Part shown: positions 1 to 8,906 of the stretch, one piece after another
Layout of the letters: each line of letters opens with the position of its first letter
How positions within the stretch are numbered: the stretch's first letter is position 1
Origin: Bacillus sp. NP157
GTDB lineage: Bacteria; Pseudomonadota; Gammaproteobacteria; Xanthomonadales; Rhodanobacteraceae
Reading direction: 5' to 3'
DNA: 64,000 nt
NCBI GenBank assembly: GCA_018889975.1
Contig: CP076546.1
Span: 1,302,001 to 1,366,000, forward strand
Notes under the pieces: generated by a model
Databases searched by the model: none
What the model saw: only the letters and a program-made list of their open reading frames with translations
What the model was told of the DNA's origin: nothing
Translations under genes and position numbers: made by a program

Positions 1-748
1 CATCGTTGACCACGCGCAGCAGCAGCGCGTAGCGCAGGCGGCCGAGTGAGCTGCATCCCTTCACCCAGTACTTCGCATCGAGCAGCTCGATGCGTGCGTC
101 GTCGTCGCGATGGACCAGCTGGGTGACGAGCACCCGCATGCCTTCGCTGTCGACGAGGGCTTCGATGTCCTTCAATTCCTCGTCGGTGACCGGCCAGAAG
201 TGACGGCCTTCGGGGATGTCGGGACGCTGGCCATCGATGCGTTCCTGGGCCAGGTGCTTCCAGCGACGCTTCAGCGCGGCCTTCATCACCAGCGTGATCG
301 ACGCGGGTCGCGGCACGCTGCGGAGCTCCTTGCGGCCGCCACCCATCGCGCGTTCGTACCCGTCGATCAGCTGCTCGACCATGCGCGTGGTGACGACGCC
401 GGGCAGGTCCGAGCCGCGTGCGGCCGTCGCCAGCGACACGGCGAGCCGGACAATGTCGTGCGACGGATTGCCGAGCACGGCCTGGTCGAGGTCGCGGACC
501 TGGATGTCGATACCGCCTTCGCTGTCCGCGACCGGACCGATGTTGCTGACGTGGCAGTCGCCGCAGATCCAGATCGCAGGACCTTGCGGTAGCGTGCGGT
601 CGGCCTCTTGCAGCCACTCGTAGAACTGCTCGGTGTTACCGCGCACGAAGGCATGCGCCGAGCGCGCCATCTTCAACTGGCGCAGCGCGGTGAGGCGCGG
701 CTTGCGATCGGCAGGGGCGACGGGCTGGTGCTTCGGTTTACGTGGCAT
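1..748 (-). CDS. DUF2252 family protein (C-terminus beyond left edge)
   Basis: Translating the minus strand from the ATG at 746-748 gives an open frame of 249 codons that runs off the left edge, so this is the N-terminal part of a longer protein. Residues about 30-46 read AHAFVRGNTEQFYEWL and about 60-72 WICGDCHVSNIGP, followed by a DLDQA..GNPSHDIVRLAVSLA block; these are hallmarks of DUF2252. The GDCHxxN and DLD elements resemble the catalytic and metal-binding loops of aminoglycoside-phosphotransferase-like kinases, so a kinase-like fold is plausible, but the biochemical role is unknown. It lies 71 bp downstream of the cupin-like gene on the same strand and may be co-transcribed with it. 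Family call is firm; function is not. Confidence 0.85.
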   Translation of the reverse strand, partial: MPRKPKHQPVAPADRKPRLTALRQLKMARSAHAFVRGNTEQFYEWLQEADRTLPQGPAIWICGDCHVSNIGPVADSEGGIDIQVRDLDQAVLGNPSHDIVRLAVSLATAARGSDLPGVVTTRMVEQLIDGYERAMGGGRKELRSVPRPASITLVMKAALKRRWKHLAQERIDGQRPDIPEGRHFWPVTDEELKDIEALVDSEGMRVLVTQLVHRDDDARIELLDAKYWVKGCSSLGRLRYALLLRVVND

Positions 749-819
749 GGGCGAGCGGCAACGACGGTTGGAAGGGATCGCATTCTGTTGCCGCCCAAAT
801 GAATTCCACGCGATGCCGC

Positions 820-1737
820 TCAGTCGTCCACCGCGTAGGCGTAGCGATGGCGAAGCGACGGGCAGGCCGGCTTGTGTCCACCCGGGCCACCGCAGGCGAC
901 CAACGCGGACGATGCGACCCATGCCGCCGTGTCGAAGCTGATGTGCGCACCGGGCGACGGCGCACTGAAGCCCATCCGGCGCAGCGTGTCGCGCAGGACA
1001 TGGATCTTGCCCAGCCGACGCGTCGCCGCGGTGTTGTAGGTGAAGCTGATCGTGGTCGAGGCTTCGTCGCTGGTCTCGACCATGTGCGGGCTGGTCAGCG
1101 GCATGTATACGCCCGTGCCCGGCGTCAGCCGGAACACGTGGGCGCGTTCGCGGAAGGTTTCCTGCCAGCGCGTGCGGCTGAGGTCATGGCGCGCGTGGAA
1201 GATATCGCGGGCCTGGTCGTCGACGGCCACGCGGTCATCCGGGTCCCACACGTACACGGTCTTGGTGCCCGCCACCTGCAAGAGCAGCACGTGGCTGCGA
1301 TCGATGTGGAAGGGCGTCACGGTGTTCGGCGATGCGGAGAAGATCCATCCCGCACGGTAATACACGCCCGGATCGCTACGCTCGATGTCGTCGATGATGG
1401 GAGCGAACGCCTGGTCGACCAGGGTGCGGTAGGTAGGATCGATCTGGATGTGCCTGAGCAGCACCCAGGCCTTTGCGTCCTCGATCGCGTTCAGCGAGGC
1501 CACCGCGGATTGCGCGCTGGGGTATAGCGACGCGGCCGCATCGAAGTCGGTGTCGGCCTTCACGCCGTTGGCAAAGCTATACCAGCGGCTGGTGCCGCGG
1601 CAGCGCTTGCCCAGTTCAACCAGCGCCTCACGCTGCAGCAGGGGGTGATCGGTGAAGGTGTGGGTCAGCGGCGTGACGCGCCACGGATCGAAAGCGTTCC
1701 AGTCGGTGCTGATCAGGGGAGCGGTCGCGGAAGTCAT
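820..1737 (-). CDS. Cupin-like / JmjC-type oxygenase-fold protein
   Basis: A 305-aa protein without signal peptide. Residues 143-149 read FHIDRSH, giving an HxD pair (H144, D146), and H218 in MPLTSPHMVE can supply the third ligand of a 2-His-1-carboxylate iron site, as in JmjC-like cupin proteins. The adjoining KTVYVWDPDD strand fits the core of the double-stranded beta-helix. Such proteins can be 2-oxoglutarate/Fe(II) hydroxylases, but the substrate cannot be read from sequence. The last residues (AVDD) are followed by 71 bp and then the DUF2252 gene on the same strand, suggesting an operon. The start at 1737 is the first ATG. Confidence 0.72.
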   Translation of the reverse strand: MTSATAPLISTDWNAFDPWRVTPLTHTFTDHPLLQREALVELGKRCRGTSRWYSFANGVKADTDFDAAASLYPSAQSAVASLNAIEDAKAWVLLRHIQIDPTYRTLVDQAFAPIIDDIERSDPGVYYRAGWIFSASPNTVTPFHIDRSHVLLLQVAGTKTVYVWDPDDRVAVDDQARDIFHARHDLSRTRWQETFRERAHVFRLTPGTGVYMPLTSPHMVETSDEASTTISFTYNTAATRRLGKIHVLRDTLRRMGFSAPSPGAHISFDTAAWVASSALVACGGPGGHKPACPSLRHRYAYAVDD

Positions 1738-2040
1738 GAGCGGTCACCGTTTGTACGCACGCCGACGCGGCGTGGGAGAGCCTGCCTGACAGCGTTATAC
1801 GCCCGGCAATCACGGTGTTTCGCTCGGCTTTAGGCGCTATGGCCGGACGATCTACGAGCAACGTTGCGAAGCGGCGCACCATCCTTCGACGACGCATGAA
1901 ATTACGGGTCGAAGCGCGCGGAGGAAGTCCTCCGCGATCATTGTTCTTCCGCTTCATTTCCGTTTCCGCGCAATACGTATCGCAAGATGTTGCGCCTCGT
2001 TGCTCGTCATTTGATGCGACGCCTGGCTCCATGAAACACA
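1738..2040. other. Intergenic stretch without a supported gene
   Basis: About 300 bp between the cupin-like gene and the terminator of the PNGase A homologue. Open frames cross it on both strands, but none has family resemblance or a convincing ribosome binding site. It must contain the promoter of the cupin-like gene; I see no clear -35/-10 pair. Confidence 0.5.
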
Positions 2041-2069
2041 AACGGCGCCGCTCTTCCGAACGGCGCCGT
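2033..2069 (-). terminator. Rho-independent terminator of the PNGase A homologue
   Basis: A perfect 9-bp stem, ACGGCGCCG (2042-2050) and CGGCGCCGT (2061-2069), with a 10-nt loop. Read on the minus strand it is followed by a T-rich run (TTTGTGTTT). It lies 24 bp past the stop codon of the minus-strand gene. Confidence 0.8.
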
Positions 2070-2092
2070 CCACCAGGCATGCATGGCGTGGG

Positions 2093-3883
2093 TCAGAACG
2101 CGCCCGGATCCTCCGTCCGCGAGGTGTCCGGCGAGCCATCCGGATGGGTGAACCACAGCAGTACGTTGCGGCCGCGTGCACAGCCGCCACCGTCGGAGGC
2201 CGAGGTCAACACGCCTGCCGACGTCGCGACGTCACGGCCATAGCAGCTGCCGAGGTTGTCGCTGAAACGGTACGCCTGGGTGCTCTGCTGGCCGGTGTGT
2301 CCGGTCACGGCGCCGCCGGTAAGGGCCAGCGTATCCGCAGTGCTGATCCGGTTGTCCACGGCGGAGCGATACAGCGTCAGGCCACCCAGCTTCTTCGTGA
2401 ACTGGCGCGAGAAGCCCTGCTGCACGCTGCTCGGCGCCGTCACGATGTTTCCGTCGGTGTCGAAGGTGTACTGGAAATTCGCGACAAGCGGGTAGGCGAA
2501 GTGCGCCTCGCTGGTCACCGTTATCCCCAGCGGCCCCTGGCGTGTGCGGGTCGTGCTGTCTACGCTGGTGCTCTGGTCGATCGCCTGTTCATACCGCGTG
2601 GCGTCGATGGTGAAGCCCTGCGTGTTGCGGAACGCCACGGTCTGGGTCACGTCGGTACTGACCCGGCCGCGCGACGTATCGACGTAGCCCGCCGTGCGGA
2701 AGCTGCGCGACGCCTGGGTAGCCACCGAGCCACCGATCACGCCGTTGCTGTCGGTCAAGCCGTCGGTGACGGTGGCGACCGGTGCCTGGCCTTGCAGCGT
2801 GTTGGTGGTCACCGCGCCCGTCAGCACCTTGCGCCCGCGATCGAGATAGACGAACAGGTTGCCGGTGACCGCGAAGTAGCTGTTCGCGCCCGTGACGCCG
2901 ACGGATACGGCGTGCGGCTTGCCATCGTTCAACAGCGCGGCGAACGGAGTCAGGTCGACCCGGTAGGGCAGGAAGTTAAGCGTCTGCACTCCGGTGGTCG
3001 GGCGCCACATGTATGGATCGATGCCGCCGGTGAAGATCCACGGATAGACCGGTGCCACGCCAGCGGCGACGCCGTCGATGGAAACCTGCACTTCCCGGAA
3101 CGAACCGCCGCCGCAGCTCTGCGCCTCGTCGGCCAGCGCGTCGGGCACGCACGAATACCAGAACTCATCGCCGCCCTGGCCCTGGGCAAACACGTCCAGG
3201 TAGGCGCGCTCGATGTTGGTCGGCAGCGTGAAGGTGCGCGACAGGCTGTCGGCACCGGTGTTGAGGTTCACCGGTCCGCCGGCGGTGCCGTCGGACAGCG
3301 GGAACACCGCATCGGGTGCATCCACCTTCGGCGCGAGGATGTTGGCCGGATAGAACACCAGCCGCGCCGAACCGCTGATGACGCCGGTGTATGTGCCATC
3401 GACGATATTGCCGAGGATCGCCTGGCCGGTCTGTCCGTTTTTCAGCAGGCTGGCGAAGTCGCTGACGTCGCGCTCCACGTGCCAGCTCGGTGATACGGCG
3501 GCCGAGGGCTCCTGGGTGGTGCCGAAGTAGATGTTGGCCCCACCCAGCCAGAACGACGCGGTGCGATCGAATTGACGGCCCGCGGTCACGGCGAAGTCCG
3601 CCTCGAGCACGACCTTCGACCACGAGGTACCGCAGCCCACCGGCGGTGCGTAGGTATACGGGTGGTTGGAGAAATCGCTGAAGGTGAAGCCGTTGAACAG
3701 CTGCACCGTGCAGGATTTGCCCGGCGGCCGCGGCACGGCGGGATCCGCGATGGCAACGTTCGCCGAACCTACGTTGAAACCGGGCGCCGTGGCTGCGAAA
3801 GCGCCCGGTGCAAGCACCGTCATCGCACAGCCCAGCCATCCCGCCCACAGGCCCTTGCGGCCCGCCCCAAAAGTGACAGCCAT
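2093..3883 (-). CDS. Secreted peptide-N-glycosidase A (PNGase A) homologue
   Basis: A 596-aa protein from the ATG at 3883, chosen because GAGGGG lies 8 nt upstream; the frame stays open further upstream but lacks that signal. A signal peptide occupies about residues 1-31 (GWLGCAMTVLAPGAFA). The mature N-terminus carries the PNGase A signature: HPYTYAPPVGCGTSWSKVVL, then RQFDRTASFWLGGANI, then FASLLKNGQTGQAILGNIVDG and YTGVISGSARLVFYP, in the order seen in plant PNGase A. The family cleaves the GlcNAc-Asn bond of N-glycopeptides, including core alpha-1,3-fucosylated plant glycans. Substrate here is inferred from homology. The gene is monocistronic with its own terminator. Length matches the family (about 550-600 aa). 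Confidence 0.85.
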   Translation of the reverse strand: MAVTFGAGRKGLWAGWLGCAMTVLAPGAFAATAPGFNVGSANVAIADPAVPRPPGKSCTVQLFNGFTFSDFSNHPYTYAPPVGCGTSWSKVVLEADFAVTAGRQFDRTASFWLGGANIYFGTTQEPSAAVSPSWHVERDVSDFASLLKNGQTGQAILGNIVDGTYTGVISGSARLVFYPANILAPKVDAPDAVFPLSDGTAGGPVNLNTGADSLSRTFTLPTNIERAYLDVFAQGQGGDEFWYSCVPDALADEAQSCGGGSFREVQVSIDGVAAGVAPVYPWIFTGGIDPYMWRPTTGVQTLNFLPYRVDLTPFAALLNDGKPHAVSVGVTGANSYFAVTGNLFVYLDRGRKVLTGAVTTNTLQGQAPVATVTDGLTDSNGVIGGSVATQASRSFRTAGYVDTSRGRVSTDVTQTVAFRNTQGFTIDATRYEQAIDQSTSVDSTTRTRQGPLGITVTSEAHFAYPLVANFQYTFDTDGNIVTAPSSVQQGFSRQFTKKLGGLTLYRSAVDNRISTADTLALTGGAVTGHTGQQSTQAYRFSDNLGSCYGRDVATSAGVLTSASDGGGCARGRNVLLWFTHPDGSPDTSRTEDPGAF

Positions 3884-4020
3884 GCGTAACCCCTCGTCAC
3901 GGATCTGCCCCCTGCCGGAAAAACGTAGCACACCTGCCGCAGGCGTGGGGGTGACTTCTTCACATCGAACAGGGGATCGGGAGCCGCTACCATCGGGCAT
4001 CGGCAGCGAGGCGGCTACTC

Positions 4021-4563
4021 ATGGACCAGACGTATACGTTCACCGTTCCCCGGCTGGAAACCGCGCGGTTCCACCTGCGCGAGTATCGACCAGGCGATTT
4101 CGAGGCCTTCGCGGCGCATCTCGCCGATCCGGAAAGCATGACCCACCTCAACCTGTCCGATCGGAAGACGGCGTGGCGGGTGTTCGGCTCGCATGCCGGG
4201 CTCTGGCTGCTGGGTGGTGCCGGGTGGTGGGCGATCGAGGATAAAGCCACCGGCCAGGTGCTCGGCAACGTCGGTGCATTCTTCCGCGACGGGTTCGAGA
4301 CGCTGGAGATGGGCTGGAATACCTATCGCACGGCGTGGGGGAAGGGTGTCGCTCGCGAGGCGGGTGCGGCAGCGCTGGCATACGCACTCGATGTCAGGCG
4401 CGAGGCGAAGGTGCAGGCGTTGATCTCGGATGCAAACGAGGCGTCGAAGCGCGTGGCGGCACGGCTGGGCTTCCGCTACGAAGGCGAGGTGCTGCTCAAT
4501 GGCAAGACGACTGGCTGCTATGTAATCCGACAGGGCGACGCGTCGATGGAGGCCGCACGATGA
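4021..4563 (+). CDS. GNAT family N-acetyltransferase (RimJ/RimL type)
   Basis: A 180-aa cytoplasmic protein starting LETARFHLREYRPGDFEAF, typical of the RimJ/RimL-like acetyltransferase_3 group. The acetyl-CoA-binding region is TYRTAWGKGVAREAGAA (about residues 100-118), followed by the conserved DANEASKRVAARLGFRYEGE near the C-terminus. It would transfer an acetyl group from acetyl-CoA to an amine; the acceptor (protein N-terminus, antibiotic or small amine) is not predictable. The stop overlaps the start of the next gene in an ATGA, so the two are translationally coupled. Confidence 0.9.
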   Translation: MDQTYTFTVPRLETARFHLREYRPGDFEAFAAHLADPESMTHLNLSDRKTAWRVFGSHAGLWLLGGAGWWAIEDKATGQVLGNVGAFFRDGFETLEMGWNTYRTAWGKGVAREAGAAALAYALDVRREAKVQALISDANEASKRVAARLGFRYEGEVLLNGKTTGCYVIRQGDASMEAAR

Positions 4564-5036
4564 TCGAATTCGATGTCGGCGACGAGGCGTTCTTCCGCTT
4601 CTCAAACAGGCAACCGGTGGCTGGGAAGGATGGCCTGGTCGAGGTGTTCAGGGTGCCTTCCGCGCGGGTGCTGCTGGCCAGTCGCGGCGTGGATTTCCTG
4701 GTGCTGATCGTGTTTCTTGCGGGATTCGCGTCGCACGCGGACCGGTTCACTTACTCGGCGGTGTTGCTGGGGGTGCAGGTAGTCCATGCCGCCGTGAAAG
4801 TGAGGACGTGGTGGCGGCCCGTCAGGGTCGAGCGGACGACGCTCCAGGATCCACGGGCTGCGCGGCAGACGCTGCAGTTCGAACACACCAGCTATCTCAC
4901 GACGGTCTGCCTGATCCTGCCCGGGGTGATGGGGTATCCGCCGGCGTTGTTGTTCTATGCGTCGGCGGTGTTGCTGCTTGTAGTGATGGTGGCGATGTTT
5001 CGGACGTTGCGGCCCAGGAGGGTGGTGGTGTGGTGA
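4560..5036 (+). CDS. Small integral membrane protein, unknown function
   Basis: A 158-aa protein starting at the ATG that overlaps the acetyltransferase stop (ATGA). Hydrophobic segments are visible around residues 43-60 (VDFLVLIVFLAGFA), 65-80, and 113-150 (YLTTVCLILPGVMGYPP and ALLFYASAVLLLVVMVAMF), giving about four membrane helices. No family is recognised. Coupling to the acetyltransferase suggests related roles, but the link is unexplained. It ends just before a strong bidirectional terminator. Confidence 0.7.
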   Translation: MIEFDVGDEAFFRFSNRQPVAGKDGLVEVFRVPSARVLLASRGVDFLVLIVFLAGFASHADRFTYSAVLLGVQVVHAAVKVRTWWRPVRVERTTLQDPRAARQTLQFEHTSYLTTVCLILPGVMGYPPALLFYASAVLLLVVMVAMFRTLRPRRVVVW

Positions 5037-5069
5037 GGGGGTGTGGGGTGGATAGGGCGGATTCGGACT

Positions 5070-5112
5070 GATAAAAAAACCCCGGGGTTTGGGCCCGGGG
5101 TTTTTGGTTTTC
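5070..5112. terminator. Bidirectional rho-independent terminator
   Basis: A perfect 12-bp stem, AAAAACCCCGGG (5075-5086) and CCCGGGGTTTTT (5094-5105), with a 7-nt loop. The A-tract on one side and T-tract on the other make it work in both directions, serving the membrane-protein gene (+) and the PQQ dehydrogenase gene (-). Confidence 0.9.
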
Positions 5113-5133
5113 CTGTTTTGCCCGGTGGGTTGG

Positions 5134-5160
5134 GTCGCGCGCGGGCGCGCTCCTACAGGG
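5134..5160. repeat. REP-like palindromic element
   Basis: The segment GTCGCGCGCGGGCGCGCTCC followed by TACAGGG contains a GCGCGC..GCGCGC hairpin with a TCCTACA tail. This resembles intergenic REP sequences common in pseudomonads and xanthomonads. Only one copy was noticed in this window, so repetition could not be shown here. Confidence 0.5.
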
Positions 5161-5165
5161 GGTGG

Positions 5166-7634
5166 TTAGTGCTTGGGTAGGGCGTAGGCTACGACGTAGT
5201 TGCCCTTCGGCGTGTGCATGAAGTGGTGGCCGGTGGCGGTGATGACCACGAATTCGCGGCCGTCCTGCTCGTAGACCATCGGCATGGCCTGGGCGCCCGC
5301 GGGCAGCGGTGCGGACCAGATGGTTTCGCCGGTGGTGATGTCGATCGCGCGGATCAGGTTGTCGGTCGCCGCGGCGATGAACACCAGGCCGGACTTCGTC
5401 ACCACCGAGCCACCGTTGTTCGGCGTACCGATCTGGATCGGCAGGCCGGTCGGCAGGCCGAACGGACCGTTTTCACGCGCGGTGCCGAACGGGCGGTCCC
5501 ACACGGTGCGGCCGTCACGGATGTCGATCGCGCGGATGCCGCCGTACGGGGGCTCCTTGCACAGCATGCCGGTGGCCGGGAGCTGCCAGCCTGCGTTGAC
5601 GTTCACGGCGACCGGGACGCCTTCCTGCGGATCGCCTGCGCCTTCGGCACGGGCTTCCTGCACCGGGTCGTTGAGCACGTCGCGTGCCTTCCAGCCCAGC
5701 TTGTCGGCTTCGGCGCGGGTCACCAGGTTCACGTAGTTCGGCATGTCGTTGTAGTTGGAGATGATCAGGCCACGGGCCGGATCGAACGCCACGCCACCCC
5801 AGTCGACGCCACCGTTGTAGCCCGGGTAATCGATGATCGGGTGCTTCGTATCCGGCGGCGTGAACTTGCCGCGGTAGTCGGCCTTGGCGAACTGGATGCG
5901 GCAGACGAGCTGGTCGATCGGGGTCAGGCCCCACATATTCTCGGGCTTGAGGTCCGGCTGGGCCACCGAGTTGAACTTCGAGAACGGCTGGGTCGCGCTG
6001 CGCGCCGCCGGCTCGAGGCCACCCTGCGGCACCGGACGCTCTTCCACGCCGAACAGCGACTTGCCGGTCTCGCGGTTGAGGACGTAGAACTCACCGTTCT
6101 TGGTCGGGAAGATGATCGCCGGCACCTTGGTGCCGTCCGCCTGCGGATAGTCCACCAGCGTGGGCGGGGAACCCGGATCGTAATCCCACACGTCGTGATG
6201 GGTGTTCTGGAAGGTCCAGCGCGGCATGCCGGTTTCGACATCCAGCGCGGTGAGCGACGGCGAGTACTTCAGCTCGTCGGCCGTGCGGCTGCTCGAGTAG
6301 TAGTCACCCGATGCATTGGCGACCGGCAGGAAGACCAGGCCAAGCTTGTTGTCGCCGGTGAACGAGGTCCACACATCGGGCGAGCCGCGCTTGTAGAGGT
6401 CGTCGCCCTGGCGCGGAGCCGGATCGTTCGGCGCAGCGGCATCCCAGGCCCACTTCAGGGCACCGGTCTTGACGTCGTATGCCTTGGTGACGCCAGCCGG
6501 GCCGAAGGCGCGCTGGCCGTCGACGGTGGTGTGGCCGACGACGATGGTGTCGCGGATCACGACCGGCGGCGAAGTGATCGCCACGTAGCCGTGGTAGACC
6601 TTGCCCATGTCGACGGTGAGGCTGACTTCGCCGTTCTGGCCGAAGCCCGTGCAACGCTGGCCGGTCTGCGCATCGAGCTCGATGACGCGTGCGTCGAGCG
6701 TGCCGACGATGATGCGACGGTCGCACAGTGCGCCGGTGGCCGGGGCGGGTGCGGCCGCGTCGGGCGTGCCCGTCGTGGCCTTGGCCGTGACGCTGGCCGG
6801 GTCTTCGTAGAAGCTCATCGAGCGGCACGACGGGGTGTACGGCACCGACTTCGGCGTGATGCCGGGGTCGAATTCCCACTTGTGCTCACCCGTGGCCGCG
6901 TCCAGTGCCACCACCTTGTTGAGGTAGCCGCAGACGTAGACCAGGTTGCCGATCTTCAGCGGGGTGTTCTGCACGCCCCAGCGCGTATCGGTCGGGATGT
7001 CGCCGACCTTCGCGGTCCAGGCGACCTGCAGGTCCTTCACGTTGGCCGGGGTGATCTGCGTGGCCGAGGTGTAGCGCTGCGCCGCCTGGTTGCCGCCGTA
7101 AGCGGGCCAGTCGGTCGACGGGATGCCGCTCTCGGTGCTCGGGCCGGTGTCGGCCGCGAACGGATTGTCGCCGACCGCCGGCACGTTGCTCGCTGCCGTG
7201 ACGTGGTGCGGCACGAAGGCCAGGCCACCGGCGACCACGAAGGCGGCGATCAGCAGCGCGGGGATGCCGCGGGTGATGGCCTTCGACAGCTGGCCGCGAT
7301 GCAGGCTCGGCAGCAGGAACGAGAAGGCGATCGCGAAGATCAGGATCAGCGCGAAGCGCGGCACCCAACCCCAGTAGTCGGCACCCGACTCCCAGATCGT
7401 CCACAGCAGGGTGAGCACGAACAGCACGCCGAACCACAGCGTGGCGCTGGTGCGGCGGCGGAAAAGGCCCACCGCGCTGGCGATGCTGAGGACGCCGGCG
7501 ATGGCGTAGTACCAGTTACCGCCGAGGCTGATCAGGCGTGCACCGCCGACCAGCATGGACAGGCCAAACAGGCCCAGCACCAGCGCAAGCAAAAGCCTGC
7601 CCCAATGTGCGAGGGCACTCTCCGATGAAGTCAT
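5166..7634 (-). CDS. Membrane-bound PQQ-dependent dehydrogenase, glucose/quinate/shikimate family
   Basis: An 822-aa quinoprotein from the ATG at 7634, which has GAGG 8 nt upstream; the frame is open further upstream but that part has no family resemblance. Residues about 8-150 form five membrane helices (LGGNWYYAIAGVLSI is close to the E. coli Gcd helix). The periplasmic part begins WPAYGGNQAAQRYTSATQI and carries repeated W-motif propeller blades (ALDAATGEHKWEFD, AIDIRDGRTVWDRP, AIDITTGETIWSAPL) and the closing VAYALP. Such enzymes oxidise aldoses or quinate in the periplasm with PQQ and pass electrons to ubiquinone. Glucose versus quinate specificity cannot be settled from sequence alone. 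It is divergent from a LacI-family gene 243 bp away. Confidence 0.88.
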   Translation of the reverse strand: MTSSESALAHWGRLLLALVLGLFGLSMLVGGARLISLGGNWYYAIAGVLSIASAVGLFRRRTSATLWFGVLFVLTLLWTIWESGADYWGWVPRFALILIFAIAFSFLLPSLHRGQLSKAITRGIPALLIAAFVVAGGLAFVPHHVTAASNVPAVGDNPFAADTGPSTESGIPSTDWPAYGGNQAAQRYTSATQITPANVKDLQVAWTAKVGDIPTDTRWGVQNTPLKIGNLVYVCGYLNKVVALDAATGEHKWEFDPGITPKSVPYTPSCRSMSFYEDPASVTAKATTGTPDAAAPAPATGALCDRRIIVGTLDARVIELDAQTGQRCTGFGQNGEVSLTVDMGKVYHGYVAITSPPVVIRDTIVVGHTTVDGQRAFGPAGVTKAYDVKTGALKWAWDAAAPNDPAPRQGDDLYKRGSPDVWTSFTGDNKLGLVFLPVANASGDYYSSSRTADELKYSPSLTALDVETGMPRWTFQNTHHDVWDYDPGSPPTLVDYPQADGTKVPAIIFPTKNGEFYVLNRETGKSLFGVEERPVPQGGLEPAARSATQPFSKFNSVAQPDLKPENMWGLTPIDQLVCRIQFAKADYRGKFTPPDTKHPIIDYPGYNGGVDWGGVAFDPARGLIISNYNDMPNYVNLVTRAEADKLGWKARDVLNDPVQEARAEGAGDPQEGVPVAVNVNAGWQLPATGMLCKEPPYGGIRAIDIRDGRTVWDRPFGTARENGPFGLPTGLPIQIGTPNNGGSVVTKSGLVFIAAATDNLIRAIDITTGETIWSAPLPAGAQAMPMVYEQDGREFVVITATGHHFMHTPKGNYVVAYALPKH

Positions 7635-7814
7635 TTGGATCCTCGCTGAGGAATTGCCTCCCGCCAGCGTCATCCCACGCCCTGCGGTGGTTTGGGCCAG
7701 AAGGGGAGGCGGATGCGGGGAGCACTCACCGTCGCGGGTCTGGCGATGGAAACAAGGGTCCACCTCATGTGGGCCCGGGTCCGCGAGCAGGCACCCCTGG
7801 CAAAACGTCGCGCC

Positions 7815-7828
7815 TGCATAGCTATGCA
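7815..7828. promoter_or_regulatory. Perfect 14-bp palindrome, candidate LacI-family operator
   Basis: TGCATAGCTATGCA is identical to its reverse complement. It lies 49 bp before the LacI-family start and 180 bp before the PQQ dehydrogenase start, in their shared promoter region. LacI-family operators are short even palindromes, so this is the best candidate site for autoregulation and dehydrogenase control. Confidence 0.6.
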
Positions 7829-7877
7829 AGATTACGCCCGCGAAGGGCGCTAAGCAAGGAAATGCTACGCTGGGGCC

Positions 7878-8897
7878 ATGTCCCGGACCCTGCCTAACCC
7901 GCCAGGCGCGACGCGCGCCCAGCCTTCCTCCACCGCCGTTGCACGCCTTGCCGGGGTCTCCCAGTCCACCGTGTCACGGGTGTTCAGTGCGAGCGGTGCG
8001 GCAGTGTCGCCGGCCGTGCGCGAAAAGGTGATGAAGGCCGCCGCCGAGCTCAACTACCGCCCGAACGCGTTGCCGGCGATCCTGCAGACCGGGCGCTCCG
8101 GCATCGTCGCCGTGGTCGTCGGTGGCTTCTACAACCCGTTCTTCACCGAGTTCCTGCGTTGCGTCACCGAGGTACTGCGCGCGCACCGCCTCGAGATCAT
8201 GCTGGTGGACACGCACAGCGACGATAACCTCAACGAGATCGTGGGCGAGCTGTCGCGCTACCGGATCGACGGGGTGATCAGCGCCATGGCGATCGGCTCG
8301 GCGCGCGTGGCACGGACGCTGGAAAGCGCCGGCATCCCGATCGTCGCCGTGAACTCGAAGCGGGTAGGCACGTTGCGTACCGTATCGACCGATAACCGTT
8401 CGGCCGGTGGCGTGGCCGCCGACCTGCTGGTGGACGGCGGCTGCCGGAAGATCGCTTACCTCGCCGGTCGTGAGAGCCAGTCGCAGACCGAGCGCGAGAA
8501 AGGCTTCCTCAAGCGACTGCAATCGCGCGGGATGCCGGTGCCGGATCGCCTCGTCGCCGGCTTCAGCTACGAGGAAGGCTACGCCGCGGCGAAGGCCTTG
8601 CTGTCCTCGGGCAGCCGCCCCGACGGGATCTTCTGCGTCAACGACCTGGTCGCCATCGGCGCGATGGACGCGTTGCGCATCGAGTACGGGCTGTCCGTGC
8701 CCGGCGATATCCAGGTCATCGGCTTCGACGACATCCCCATGGCCGGCTGGCGGGCGTACGACGTCACCACCTTCCACCAGGATATGCAGGCACTGGCGGA
8801 AGGCAGCGTCGCGCTGCTGGCCGACGAGCCGGTGAAGCCGTCGATCACCATCCCGCCGCGGCTGGTCTTGCGCGGCACGACGCGTCCACCGCGCTAG
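7878..8897 (+). CDS. LacI family transcriptional regulator
   Basis: A 339-aa regulator. The helix-turn-helix is at about residues 19-38 (TAVARLAGVSQSTVSRVFS), followed by the hinge AAAELNYRPNALP. Residues 75-335 form the periplasmic-binding-protein-like effector domain (GIVAVVVGGFYNPFFTEFLR, DGIFCVNDLVAIGAMDALR, GDIQVIGFDDIPMAGW). LacI-family proteins usually repress sugar metabolism genes until a sugar binds. Its divergent position opposite the PQQ dehydrogenase suggests that gene as its target. The effector is unknown. Confidence 0.93.
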   Translation: MSRTLPNPPGATRAQPSSTAVARLAGVSQSTVSRVFSASGAAVSPAVREKVMKAAAELNYRPNALPAILQTGRSGIVAVVVGGFYNPFFTEFLRCVTEVLRAHRLEIMLVDTHSDDNLNEIVGELSRYRIDGVISAMAIGSARVARTLESAGIPIVAVNSKRVGTLRTVSTDNRSAGGVAADLLVDGGCRKIAYLAGRESQSQTEREKGFLKRLQSRGMPVPDRLVAGFSYEEGYAAAKALLSSGSRPDGIFCVNDLVAIGAMDALRIEYGLSVPGDIQVIGFDDIPMAGWRAYDVTTFHQDMQALAEGSVALLADEPVKPSITIPPRLVLRGTTRPPR

Positions 8898-8906
8898 CTG
8901 GGGTCG

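Noticed and set aside
5214-7628. 804-codon plus-strand frame
   Set aside because: Antisense to the PQQ dehydrogenase with no domain; shadow frame.
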